Part shown: piece by piece, positions 1 to 5,748 of the stretch | Position numbering within the stretch: position 1 is the first letter of the stretch | Layout of the letters: each line of letters starts with the position of its first letter | NCBI GenBank assembly: GCA_023452965.1 | Contig: JAEXUU010000259.1 | Coordinates: forward strand, 1 to 7,091 | DNA: 7,091 nt | From: Pseudomonadota bacterium | GTDB lineage: Bacteria > Pseudomonadota > Alphaproteobacteria > Rhizobiales > Beijerinckiaceae | Direction: 5' to 3' | Made by a program: the position numbers and the translations under genes | The notes under the pieces: model-generated | What the model was told of the DNA's origin: nothing | The model's database searches: none | What the model saw: the letters and a program-made list of their open reading frames with translations, nothing else

Positions 1-1326
1 TTTGCCGCCGAAAGCCGCCGCGACAACGCTCCAGATGCGTTCTGGATGCCGTTCACGCCGATGCGCTCTTTCCGGCAGGCGCCGCTGCTGTTCGAGCGGG
101 CGCAAGGCATGCACTACATCACCCCGGACGGGCGGCGCGTACTCGACGGCATGGCCGGGCTCTGGTGCGTCAATGCCGGCCACGGCCAGGTGAAGATCAC
201 CGAGGCGATCCGCGCCGCGGCCGGCCGGCTCGATTTCGTCTCCTCCTTCAAGATGAGCCATCCCGATGCGCAAGCCTATGCTGCCAGGCTCTGCGACTTC
301 GCGCCGGAGGGCATCGACCACGTCTTCTTCGTCAATTCCGGTTCGGAAGCGGTCGACACCGCCCTGAAGATCGCCCGCGCCTACCATCAGGCGCGCGGCC
401 AGGCCTCGCGCACCAAGCTGATCGGCCGGGCCAAGGGCTATCACGGCATGGGCTGGGGCGGGCTTTCGGTCTCCGGCATCGGCCGGCACAAGGCCGCCTT
501 CGGGCCGCTGCTGCCCGACGTCGCGCATCTGCCTTTGCCCTATGATCGCGCCAGCATGGCCTTCTCGCGCGGGCGGCCGGAAGGCGGGCTCGCCGCGGCC
601 GAGGCGCTGGAAACCCTGCTGCAGGTCCACGACCCGGCGACGGTCGCGGCCGTGATCGTCGAGCCGGTGACGGGCTCGGGCGGGGTCTATCCGCCGCCAA
701 AGGGCTATCTCGAACGCCTGCGCGCGATCTGCGACAGGCACGGCATCCTCTTGATCTTCGACGAGGTCATCACCGGGTTCGGCCGGCTGGGCAGCCCCTT
801 CGCAGCGCAGGCCTATGGCGTCAGGCCGGATCTGATGAGCTGCGCCAAGGGCATGACCAATGGCGCGGTGCCGATGGGCGGCATCCTCGTCGCGGGCAAT
901 GTCTACGAGGCCTTCATGGCCGGGCCGCCCGAGGCGATCGAGCTCCTCCACGGCTACACCTATTCGGCCCATCCGCTCGCCTGCGCCGCCGGCCTCGCGA
1001 CGCTCGACGTCTTCGCCGAGCAGGACATTCTGGGCGGGCTCAACACGGTGCTGCCGCTCTGGGAGGAGCGGGCGTACCGGCTGAAGGGTTCGCCGCATGT
1101 CGTCGACATCCGCACTGCCGGCCTGCTCTGCGCGATCGATCTTGCGCCGCGTCCTGGCGCCGAAGGCACCAGAGGCGCAGAGGCCGGCAAGCGCTGCCTC
1201 GATGTCGGCGTGCTGATCCGCAACGCCGGCGACACGCTGGTGCTGTCGCCGCCGCTGGTCATCGCCCCCGAAGAGATCGAGACGATCTTCGCCGCCATCG
1301 AAGTGGCATTGGAGCGGATCGCCTAG
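1..1326 (+). CDS. omega-amino acid--pyruvate aminotransferase, class III PLP enzyme (5' end outside window)
   Basis: Transfers the amino group from an omega-amino acid (beta-alanine or a similar amine) to pyruvate, using pyridoxal phosphate in the cytoplasm. The frame is open from base 1, and the residues before the ATG at 46 (ending NAPDAFW) match the usual N-terminus of this subfamily, so 46 is an internal Met and the true start lies upstream. Numbered from that Met, GLWCVNAGHG (38-47) is the subfamily signature, NSGSEAVDTALK (97-108) forms the cofactor phosphate region, IFDEVITGFGR (237-247) holds the pyridine-contacting Asp239, and SCAKGMTNG (265-273) holds the Schiff-base Lys268 (bases 847-849). 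At least 441 residues are present, near the family's full length. The fold and PLP use are clear. The preferred amine donor is inferred from resemblance to beta-alanine:pyruvate enzymes (AptA/BauA type); related enzymes act on other diamines or amino acids. A 111-base gap separates it from the next gene, so co-transcription is uncertain. Confidence 0.93.
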   Translation, partial: FAAESRRDNAPDAFWMPFTPMRSFRQAPLLFERAQGMHYITPDGRRVLDGMAGLWCVNAGHGQVKITEAIRAAAGRLDFVSSFKMSHPDAQAYAARLCDFAPEGIDHVFFVNSGSEAVDTALKIARAYHQARGQASRTKLIGRAKGYHGMGWGGLSVSGIGRHKAAFGPLLPDVAHLPLPYDRASMAFSRGRPEGGLAAAEALETLLQVHDPATVAAVIVEPVTGSGGVYPPPKGYLERLRAICDRHGILLIFDEVITGFGRLGSPFAAQAYGVRPDLMSCAKGMTNGAVPMGGILVAGNVYEAFMAGPPEAIELLHGYTYSAHPLACAAGLATLDVFAEQDILGGLNTVLPLWEERAYRLKGSPHVVDIRTAGLLCAIDLAPRPGAEGTRGAEAGKRCLDVGVLIRNAGDTLVLSPPLVIAPEEIETIFAAIEVALERIA

Positions 1327-1393
1327 GCTCAGCCCTCGCAGCCAGTTTGATCCTGCAGCGACGCTATCGGTGAACTGTGGCGCTTCGTCGCCA

Positions 1394-1426
1394 AGTCCCG
1401 GCTGGAAAAGTGCCGCGCACGGGACT
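1394..1426 (+). repeat. inverted repeat in the leader of the HIG1 gene
   Basis: AGTCCCG at 1394-1400 is matched by its perfect complement CGGGACT at 1420-1426, leaving a 19-base loop, and ends 11 bases before the HIG1 start codon. There is no run of T after it, so it does not look like an intrinsic terminator for the aminotransferase gene. It could fold in the 5' leader of the HIG1 mRNA; function unknown and chance occurrence possible. Confidence 0.35.
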
Positions 1427-1437
1427 AAACCCTGACG

Positions 1438-1626
1438 ATGACCTTCTCGTCCGCTCTTACGCCAATCGCGGTCGGCGCCGTCGCCGTCGTGCTTTTGCTT
1501 GGCCTGATCAACATGCTGCGCGGCGGCAGCGCCGGCACCTCGCAGAAGCTGATGCGACTGCGCGTCGTGCTGCAGTTCATCGCGATCCTGGTGATCCTGG
1601 GCGTGGCATGGTGGCGCAGCGGCTGA
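1438..1626 (+). CDS. HIG1 domain-containing twin-transmembrane protein
   Basis: A 62-residue inner-membrane protein with two hydrophobic helices, about residues 7-27 and 43-58, joined by a short basic loop. The loop and start of helix two contain Q36-x3-R40-x-R42-x3-Q46, an exact fit to the (Q/I)x3(R/H)xRx3Q motif of the HIG1 family. In mitochondria, HIG1 proteins (Rcf1, HIGD) bind and tune cytochrome c oxidase and respiratory supercomplexes. Alphaproteobacterial homologues are small one-domain proteins like this one and are usually annotated only by domain; a respiratory role here is inference. The start is the only sensible ATG, although no strong Shine-Dalgarno precedes it. An overlapping frame runs through this region toward the next gene, but the HIG1 motif and hydrophobic pattern favour this frame. 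Confidence 0.85.
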   Translation: MTFSSALTPIAVGAVAVVLLLGLINMLRGGSAGTSQKLMRLRVVLQFIAILVILGVAWWRSG

Positions 1627-1718
1627 GGCCGGATTGGATAACCGCCTGCCGTCACATTGCGGCCACCACTCTCTGCGCTTCACTATCTTACGATCCGATT
1701 AAGAGAACACCGCCCCTC

Positions 1719-2324
1719 ATGGTCCGCGTCGCGTCGATAGCCGTTGCCTTCTCCCTTCTTGCCGCGCCGGCCCTGGCGCAGGGCGAAAGCAGCGTCTCCC
1801 GCGCGCTGGGCTATGCGCCCGCCGACCAATCGCCCTCCGCCTCATGGGAGGCCCGTTTCGGCGCCGGAGCCGCCAATCCGGGCGGGCGCGAAAACGGCCT
1901 TCTGAATTTCGGCGGCGAGTTGCTGACCCCGCGCATCGCCACCCTCAGCGACCGCATCGCGAATGCCTTCGTGCCGCGTTTCCATCTCGGCTCGAGCCTC
2001 AACCTCAATGGCACCCAGTACGCCTATGCCGGAGCTACCTGGACAGTCGACATCTCGCAGGCGTTCTTCGTCGAAGCCAGCCTCGGCGCGGCCGTGAACA
2101 ACGGCAAGACCGCGGGCGTCGTGCCGGAGAACCGGCTGAACCTCGGCTGCAACACTGGCGCGCGCGGCGCCGCCGCACTCGGCTACCGTCTGAACGATCG
2201 CTGGAGCCTGATCGCGACGATGGAGCATTTCAGCGCCTCGAACTGCTCCGACAACCTCGCCGCCGGCACCGGCGCCCCGCGCGGCCCGTCGAATTTCGGC
2301 GCCCGGCTCGGCTACACCTTCTGA
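1719..2324 (+). CDS. PagL-like acyloxyacyl hydrolase, outer-membrane beta-barrel
   Basis: A 201-residue protein resembling the PagL/acyloxyacyl hydrolase family, which removes the 3-O-linked acyl chain of lipid A in the outer membrane. Residues 1-20 form a signal peptide (basic start, hydrophobic core, ALA cleavage site before Gln21). The rest alternates polar and non-polar residues with many Gly and aromatic residues, as in small barrels, and ends in a C-terminal Phe (GYTF) as expected for assembly by the BAM machinery. H170-F-S172 corresponds to the His-x-Ser pair of the PagL active site. The third member, a Glu about 14 residues after the His in Pseudomonas PagL, is not seen: residue 184 is Thr. 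Cys144 and Cys176 could form a disulfide. The longer open frame back to 1377 is shadow; the signal peptide fixes the ATG at 1719, though its Shine-Dalgarno is poor. Deacylase activity is therefore less certain than the fold. Confidence 0.75.
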   Translation: MVRVASIAVAFSLLAAPALAQGESSVSRALGYAPADQSPSASWEARFGAGAANPGGRENGLLNFGGELLTPRIATLSDRIANAFVPRFHLGSSLNLNGTQYAYAGATWTVDISQAFFVEASLGAAVNNGKTAGVVPENRLNLGCNTGARGAAALGYRLNDRWSLIATMEHFSASNCSDNLAAGTGAPRGPSNFGARLGYTF

Positions 2325-2443
2325 TTGCTCGATCGGTGCAGATTCGCCTCCCGCTGGAAAAGCGCTGAGCTTGCCTGTCAATCGAAGCCGGAATGGCCGA
2401 GAACTGAACGCCGGAGCAACCGGCGACGACAAGCGAGGCGAGG

Positions 2444-3076
2444 ATGAAACTGCACGGCTATTTTCGTAGCTCGGCGGCCTGGCGCGTGCGCATCGCGCTG
2501 AACCTCAAGGGCCTTCCCGTCACGCACGTCTCGCATCATCTGCGCAATGGCGAGCAGCGCGCGCCGGATTATCTTGCGCTCAACCCGCAAGGGCTGGTGC
2601 CGGTGCTCGAGCGCGACGATGGCAGCGTGTTGCCGCAGTCGCTCGCCATCATCGAATGGCTCGAAGAGACGCATCCAGAACCGCCGCTCCTGCCGCCAGA
2701 CCCCTTTCAGCGCGCGCAGGTGCGCGCCTTCGCCCAGATCATCGCCTGCGACACCCACCCGGTGCAGAACCTCAAGGTGCTCAACCGGCTGCGCGAACTC
2801 GGCCATGGCAGCGACGTGGTCCTGGCCTGGGCCGCCGCGGTCAACGTCGACGGGCTCTCGGCCTGCGAGCAGGTCGCTGCGAAGAATCCCGGACCGTTCT
2901 GCTTCGGGGAGGCACCGAGCCTCGCCGATATCTGCCTGGTGCCGCAGCTCGGCAATGCCAGGCGCTTCAAGGTCGATGTCGCGCAGTTCCCGCGCCTGCT
3001 GGAGGCCGAGGCCGCAGCGCTCGCCCTGCCGGCCTTCCGCGACGCTGCGCCCGAGAAGCAGGCCGACGCGGAGTGA
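2444..3076 (+). CDS. maiA: maleylacetoacetate isomerase (zeta-class glutathione S-transferase)
   Basis: Isomerises maleylacetoacetate to fumarylacetoacetate with glutathione, a late step of phenylalanine/tyrosine (homogentisate) breakdown in the cytoplasm. The 210 residues match the family length. The thioredoxin-like N-terminal domain (1-80) has YFRSSAAWRVRIALNLKG (6-23), the zeta signature in which the usual SSC has become SSA while the active-site serines are kept, followed by NPQGLVPVLE (47-56) with the cis-Pro and by LPQSLAIIEWLEE (63-75) with the glutathione-gamma-Glu contacts. The helical domain carries CDTHPVQNLKVL (102-113), typical of this enzyme, and PSLADICLVPQ (158-168). A GAGG lies five bases before the ATG. 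The homogentisate partners hmgA and fahA are not in this window, so this copy stands alone here. Convergent with the lipoprotein gene across a 108-base gap. Confidence 0.92.
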   Translation: MKLHGYFRSSAAWRVRIALNLKGLPVTHVSHHLRNGEQRAPDYLALNPQGLVPVLERDDGSVLPQSLAIIEWLEETHPEPPLLPPDPFQRAQVRAFAQIIACDTHPVQNLKVLNRLRELGHGSDVVLAWAAAVNVDGLSACEQVAAKNPGPFCFGEAPSLADICLVPQLGNARRFKVDVAQFPRLLEAEAAALALPAFRDAAPEKQADAE

Positions 3077-3184
3077 CGAATTTCAGCGTGACCTCACGAT
3101 CATACGATCAGGCAGTCCCTGGCTTTGGGAAAGCCGCTCCCTGAGTTCACACGAATGGAAGCTCCCGGCGCTGCGCCCTGGGCT
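3077..3184. other. convergent intergenic gap with weak hairpins
   Basis: The gap between the 3' ends of maiA and the lipoprotein gene holds two small dyads. GGCTTT-GGG-AAAGCC is at 3121-3135. The other, at 3158-3186, has outer arms GAAGC/GCTTC and inner arms GGCG/CGCC and overlaps the lipoprotein stop codon. Neither is followed by a T-run on either strand, so neither can be called an intrinsic terminator with confidence. Confidence 0.35.
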
Positions 3185-3436
3185 TCACCAGCGCCGGTAG
3201 GGGTACCAGCCCGGCCCATAGAAGCCCGGGCCGTAGAAGCTGGATTCGAGCCGGGCGCGCTGCGACGCCGAACGGTCGAGATCGACCGCCATCAGGCAAT
3301 TGGCGAACGGGTCGGTGCCTTGCCGGAAGCCATAGGACCGACAGCGCCCCTCATCGGCTGCACGCTGCTCGGCCGGCGTCACGCAGCCGCCGAGCGCCGC
3401 GACGAGAATCACTGCAACACACAACTTCGCTTGCAT
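3185..3436 (-). CDS. small predicted lipoprotein with YGPG-rich tail
   Basis: An 83-residue protein of unknown function. Residues 1-17 are a lipoprotein signal with hydrophobic core VAVILVAAL and lipobox L15-G-G-C18; Cys18 would be lipidated and signal peptidase II would cut before it. The mature chain has two further Cys, C32 in the RCRSYGF segment and C47 in DPFANCLM. The segment CRSYGF..GTDPFANCLM is, from memory, a recurring pattern in short alphaproteobacterial hypothetical lipoproteins. The C-terminus (66-83) is aromatic, Gly and Pro rich, with a tandem FYGPG. The start at 3436 is chosen because it begins the signal peptide and has GGAGAG five bases upstream; the same frame runs open much further back through the tRNA, which cannot be coding. 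Envelope location is well supported; role unknown. Confidence 0.78.
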   Translation of the reverse strand: MQAKLCVAVILVAALGGCVTPAEQRAADEGRCRSYGFRQGTDPFANCLMAVDLDRSASQRARLESSFYGPGFYGPGWYPYRRW

Positions 3437-3539
3437 GGCGGCTCTCCGTCCCGGCCGGAATTCGCACGGAATAGGCCCGGAAAACGGCCATTCCGCGACG
3501 GCGCTCCAACGCCGACCGTATTTTTCCTGCCTTTTGCCG

Positions 3540-3551
3540 CGATTGCAATCG
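3540..3551. repeat. 12-base perfect palindrome CGATTGCAATCG
   Basis: A perfect dyad 104 bases upstream of the lipoprotein start and about 40 bases past the tRNA terminator on the minus strand. Its position would suit an operator for the lipoprotein gene. No matching repressor is encoded nearby, and a clear promoter was not found around it, so this is only a candidate site. Confidence 0.3.
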
Positions 3552-3593
3552 ATCAGCGTGATGCAACCCTTCACTGCCGAGATGCGCAGGCTG

Positions 3594-3624
3594 AAAGCAA
3601 AACGGCCACCCCGGAGGGTGGCCG
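3594..3624 (-). terminator. intrinsic terminator of the tRNA-Val transcript
   Basis: Read on the minus strand, a perfect 9-bp GC-rich stem CGGCCACCC/GGGTGGCCG (arms 3624-3616 and 3611-3603) with a 4-base loop is followed at once by TTTT (3602-3599) and GCTTTC. It begins 28 bases after the tRNA CCA end. A second, weaker hairpin, CTCCTT/AAGGAG (3646-3641 and 3633-3628), sits between the tRNA and this stem and has no T-run of its own. Confidence 0.85.
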
Positions 3625-3651
3625 CGGCTCCTTGCGGAACAAGGAGGAAAA

Positions 3652-3726
<75 letters not shown>

Positions 3727-3788
3727 TTTCGCCCGAAGGCTCCAGGAACGACACCAGCCCGGGGGCGACGTCGTTGCGAGTGAGGCGG

Positions 3789-3817
3789 CTATAGCGAGTC
3801 GCAAGCCGCCTTGCAAG
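3789..3817 (-). promoter_or_regulatory. sigma-70-type promoter of the tRNA-Val gene
   Basis: On the minus strand, CTTGCA (-35, 3817-3812) is separated by exactly 17 bases from CTATAG (-10, 3794-3789), close to the alphaproteobacterial housekeeping pattern CTTGAC-N17-CTATAT. Transcription would start near 3782, giving a leader of about 55 bases that RNase P removes. The -35 box lies inside a 14-base perfect palindrome, CGCCTTGCAAGGCG (3807-3820). Confidence 0.75.
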
Positions 3818-3862
3818 GCGCTTCGTCGGCTTCTTCCAACGAAACGCACATTGGCCTGTTGA

Positions 3863-4222
3863 TCAGGCGGCGAGCAGCTTCTCGACCTCGTTCACCAGCT
3901 CGCGCAGATGGAACGGCTTGGAGAGAACCTTGGCGTCCTTCGGCGTCTGCGAATCCGGGTTGAGCGCCACGGCCGCAAAACCGGTGATGAACATCACCTT
4001 GATGTCGGGATCGAGTTCCGTAGCGCGCCGCGCCAGCTCGATGCCATCCATTTCGGGCATCACGATATCGGTCAGCAGGAGCTCGAACGGCTCCTCGCGC
4101 AGCCGGTTATAGGCCGAGAGCCCGTTGTCGAACGAGGCGACGTCATAGCCTGCGTTCTGCAGAGCCTTGACCAGGAAGCGGCGCATATCGTTGTCGTCTT
4201 CGGCGAGGAGAATCTTCGTCAT
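3863..4222 (-). CDS. cpdR: CpdR single-domain response regulator, ClpXP adaptor
   Basis: A stand-alone receiver domain of 119 residues with no output domain. D9 and D10 (LLAEDDND) make the acidic pocket, D52 in LLTDIVMPEMDG is the phosphoacceptor, T80 in FITGFAA is the switch residue, and K102 in LSKPFHL is the conserved lysine. The near-continuous run NDMRRFLVKAL, the TDIVMPEMDGIELARRATE block and ALNPDS..PKDAKVLSKPFHLR are characteristic of CpdR rather than of other CheY-like proteins. In Caulobacter, unphosphorylated CpdR brings ClpXP to the cell pole and primes destruction of substrates such as PdeA, and indirectly CtrA; phosphate arrives from CckA through ChpT. In rhizobia it is needed for cell-cycle control and symbiosis. 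The start at 4222 matches family length; the ribosome site is weak (AGG, four bases before ATG). The gene diverges from the amidohydrolase and precedes the tRNA on the same strand. Confidence 0.95.
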   Translation of the reverse strand: MTKILLAEDDNDMRRFLVKALQNAGYDVASFDNGLSAYNRLREEPFELLLTDIVMPEMDGIELARRATELDPDIKVMFITGFAAVALNPDSQTPKDAKVLSKPFHLRELVNEVEKLLAA

Positions 4223-4507
4223 GGCGCCTGCAATCGTCCGTCTCGTTGCGCTGACGCGCGCCCGGCACGGACTGGAGCCGCACCCGATTCGCTCGCCTCG
4301 TCATTCATTGAAACCAGGCCGGCCGTCCCGCCGCCCCGGCCGCCGCCGCCCCCGGCCTGCGCAGCGCCTCTAGCACCCGCCTGCGCCCTCCGGGACCATG
4401 CGCTTCCATTTGCGCCCATTACAGTAAACAACCGGTGAATGCGGGCGATCCATCCACAGCCGGCATGCTCTTCAACCTCGGCTCGCTTTGTGCTTCAGTC
4501 GCGCGAC
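4223..4507. promoter_or_regulatory. divergent promoter region between cpdR and the amidohydrolase gene
   Basis: This 285-base gap must hold the 5' signals of two divergent genes. I could not find a convincing -35/-10 pair on either strand. What is visible is a strongly C-rich tract on the plus strand at about 4316-4370, with the octamer palindrome GGCCGGCC at 4317-4324, and an AT-richer island around 4415-4432 containing the small dyad TTACAGTAA (4419-4427). A full CtrA box (TTAA-N7-TTAA), which might be expected near cpdR, is not seen. Open frames inside the gap have low-complexity translations and are not called as genes. Confidence 0.4.
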
Positions 4508-5428
4508 ATGATGCCGCCAGTCGAAATCGCCACCCCGCATCCCGAGAGCGTGATCGCCGAGATCGAACGCCCGTTCACGCTGTTCCAGCCGGCGCTGCAG
4601 GTCGTGCCCGTCGTCGTCGACGTCCCCCATGCCGGCCGGCGCTATCCGGCGGCCTTCGTCGAGGGCTCGCGCCTGCCGCTGCGCTCGCTCAGACGCTCGG
4701 AAGACGCCTATGTCGACCTGCTCTTCCAGCATGCCGTTGCCCTCGGCGCGCCACTCCTAATCGCCGAGTTCCCGCGCGCCTATCTCGACGTCAATCGCGA
4801 ACCCTTCGAGCTCGACCCACGCATGTTCGAAGGCCGCCTGCCCGGCTTCGCCAACACCCGCTCGCTGCGGGTCGCCGGCGGCCTCGGCACCATTCCGCGC
4901 ATCGTCGGCGATGCGCATGAAATCTATCCAGGACGCATTCCGGTCGAGGTCGCGCTGACGCGGATCGAGGAACTCTACCGCCCCTATCACGCCGGCCTGC
5001 GCCATCTGGTGAACCGGACGCAGGCGGCTTTCGGCACCTGCGTTCTCGTCGACGCCCATTCGATGCCCTCGACCGGGCTCGATCGCGAAGGCCTCGCCAA
5101 GGCGGATGTGATCCTCGGCGACCGCTTCGGCACCAGCGCCGCCGGCATCGTCGTCGAGGCTGCCGAGGAGGCGTTCCGCCGCGCCGGCCTGAAGGTCACC
5201 CGCAACCGCCCCTATGCGGGCGGCTTCATCACCGAGCATTACGGCGCGCCCGGCGCCGGCGTTCACGCGCTGCAGATCGAGATCAATCGCGGCCTCTACA
5301 TGGACGAGACGACGCTCGAGCCGAATGCCGGCTTCGCCGGCCTGCAGCAGGTGATCAACGCCGCCATGGCCGAGTGCTTCGCGCGCTGGAGCGGCTGGAT
5401 CGACGACTGGCGCCAGGCGGCGGAATAG
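4508..5428 (+). CDS. N-formylglutamate amidohydrolase
   Basis: Hydrolyses N-formyl-L-glutamate to glutamate and formate, the last step of the five-step histidine degradation route, in the cytoplasm. The 306-residue chain carries the family landmarks: VVDVPHAGRRYP (36-47) with a metal-binding PHxG, RAYLDVNREP (90-99), DAHEIYPG (135-142), VDAHSMPSTG (181-190) with a second metal-site His, and ALQIEINRGLYMDE (254-267). These fit a zinc-dependent FGase fold. The frame is open back to an ATG at 4439, but family alignment from memory starts nearer the ATG pair at 4508/4511, so 4508 is preferred. None of the candidate starts has a good Shine-Dalgarno. The other hut genes are absent from the window. 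Relatives of this family are annotated broadly, so the exact substrate is by homology. Confidence 0.88.
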   Translation: MMPPVEIATPHPESVIAEIERPFTLFQPALQVVPVVVDVPHAGRRYPAAFVEGSRLPLRSLRRSEDAYVDLLFQHAVALGAPLLIAEFPRAYLDVNREPFELDPRMFEGRLPGFANTRSLRVAGGLGTIPRIVGDAHEIYPGRIPVEVALTRIEELYRPYHAGLRHLVNRTQAAFGTCVLVDAHSMPSTGLDREGLAKADVILGDRFGTSAAGIVVEAAEEAFRRAGLKVTRNRPYAGGFITEHYGAPGAGVHALQIEINRGLYMDETTLEPNAGFAGLQQVINAAMAECFARWSGWIDDWRQAAE

Positions 5429-5485
5429 GTGCAGACTAGGGAAACACCGGAGGAGGGCCGGGGCGACGCTACGGCAGCGGCCAAG

Positions 5486-5515
5486 AAAAAGGGCCGCTCA
5501 CTGGCGTGGCGGCCC
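5486..5515 (-). terminator. intrinsic terminator of the small RNA
   Basis: On the minus strand, GGGCCGC/GCGGCCC (5515-5509 and 5497-5491) is extended inward by CAC/GTG pairs around one unpaired base and a 4-base loop, then followed directly by TTTTT (5490-5486) and CTT. A textbook Rho-independent terminator that also fixes the strand and 3' end of the small RNA. Confidence 0.85.
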
Positions 5516-5575
5516 AAGTCTAGGGAGGAAACGCCCAAGGAGGGCAACGAAGGTTTGAGGTCATCTCCCCTTCGC
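5486..5575 (-). ncRNA. suhB/mmgR (alpha-r8) family small RNA
   Basis: A compact small-RNA gene of about 90 bases, read leftward. The first hairpin has outer arms GAAGG/CCTTC (5573-5569, 5553-5549) and inner GAG/CTC. A small GCCC/GGGC loop (5545-5533) follows, then the single-stranded stretch TTTCCTCCCTAG (5530-5519 with flanks), then a terminator hairpin and TTTTT. From memory, the unpaired UUUCCUCCCU between two stem-loops is the hallmark of the alphaproteobacterial suhB RNA, also called MmgR, which limits polyhydroxybutyrate granule build-up in Sinorhizobium. The family was named for lying near suhB, and here the next gene is indeed an inositol-monophosphatase-family gene. The CCUCCC core complements ribosome-binding sites, suggesting Hfq-type translational control of mRNAs; targets cannot be read from here. 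The 5' end is placed from the promoter and may be off by a few bases. Confidence 0.8.
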
Positions 5576-5581
5576 AGTGCA

Positions 5582-5610
5582 CAATAGGCGCTGCACCGCA
5601 AAAACGCAAG
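5582..5610 (-). promoter_or_regulatory. sigma-70-type promoter of the small RNA
   Basis: On the minus strand, CTTGCG (-35, 5610-5605) and CTATTG (-10, 5587-5582) are exactly 17 bases apart. The predicted start near 5575 is just ahead of the first hairpin. The promoter points away from hisN, so any hisN promoter must lie between about 5611 and 5748; no convincing one was seen there. Confidence 0.7.
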
Positions 5611-5748
5611 CCCGATCGACGAGCCTTACGAGGGGTATGCGTTAGACGCAGATCGAACGCCGCACTGCAATCGCGCTTGTCTTCTCACCGCGCCGCCAGC
5701 ATGAAGGCAGCGGGCGGCCCCATCGGCCGCGGATACGGGGGATTGGGA

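Noticed and set aside
332..700. Long minus-strand frames opposite the aminotransferase and other genes
   Set aside because: Arg/Pro/Ala-rich translations typical of high-GC antisense shadows, fully inside confidently assigned genes.
1377..1718. Upstream in-frame extension of the PagL-like gene
   Set aside because: It overlaps the HIG1 gene in another frame, is Arg-rich and would bury the signal peptide that begins at 1719.
4219..4431. Minus-strand 70-codon frame whose stop overlaps the cpdR ATG as ATGA
   Set aside because: The overlap looks like translational coupling, but the translation is Gly/Ala/Arg low-complexity, starts with TTG and has no recognisable fold; high GC alone can keep it open.
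4446..4458. Possible DnaA box near ATCCATCCACAG
   Set aside because: It departs from TTATCCACA, stands alone, and no origin-associated genes are present.
4439..4507. Longer N-terminus for the amidohydrolase
   Set aside because: The extra 23 residues lack family resemblance and the ATG at 4439 has no ribosome-binding site; the choice of 4508 is still not certain.
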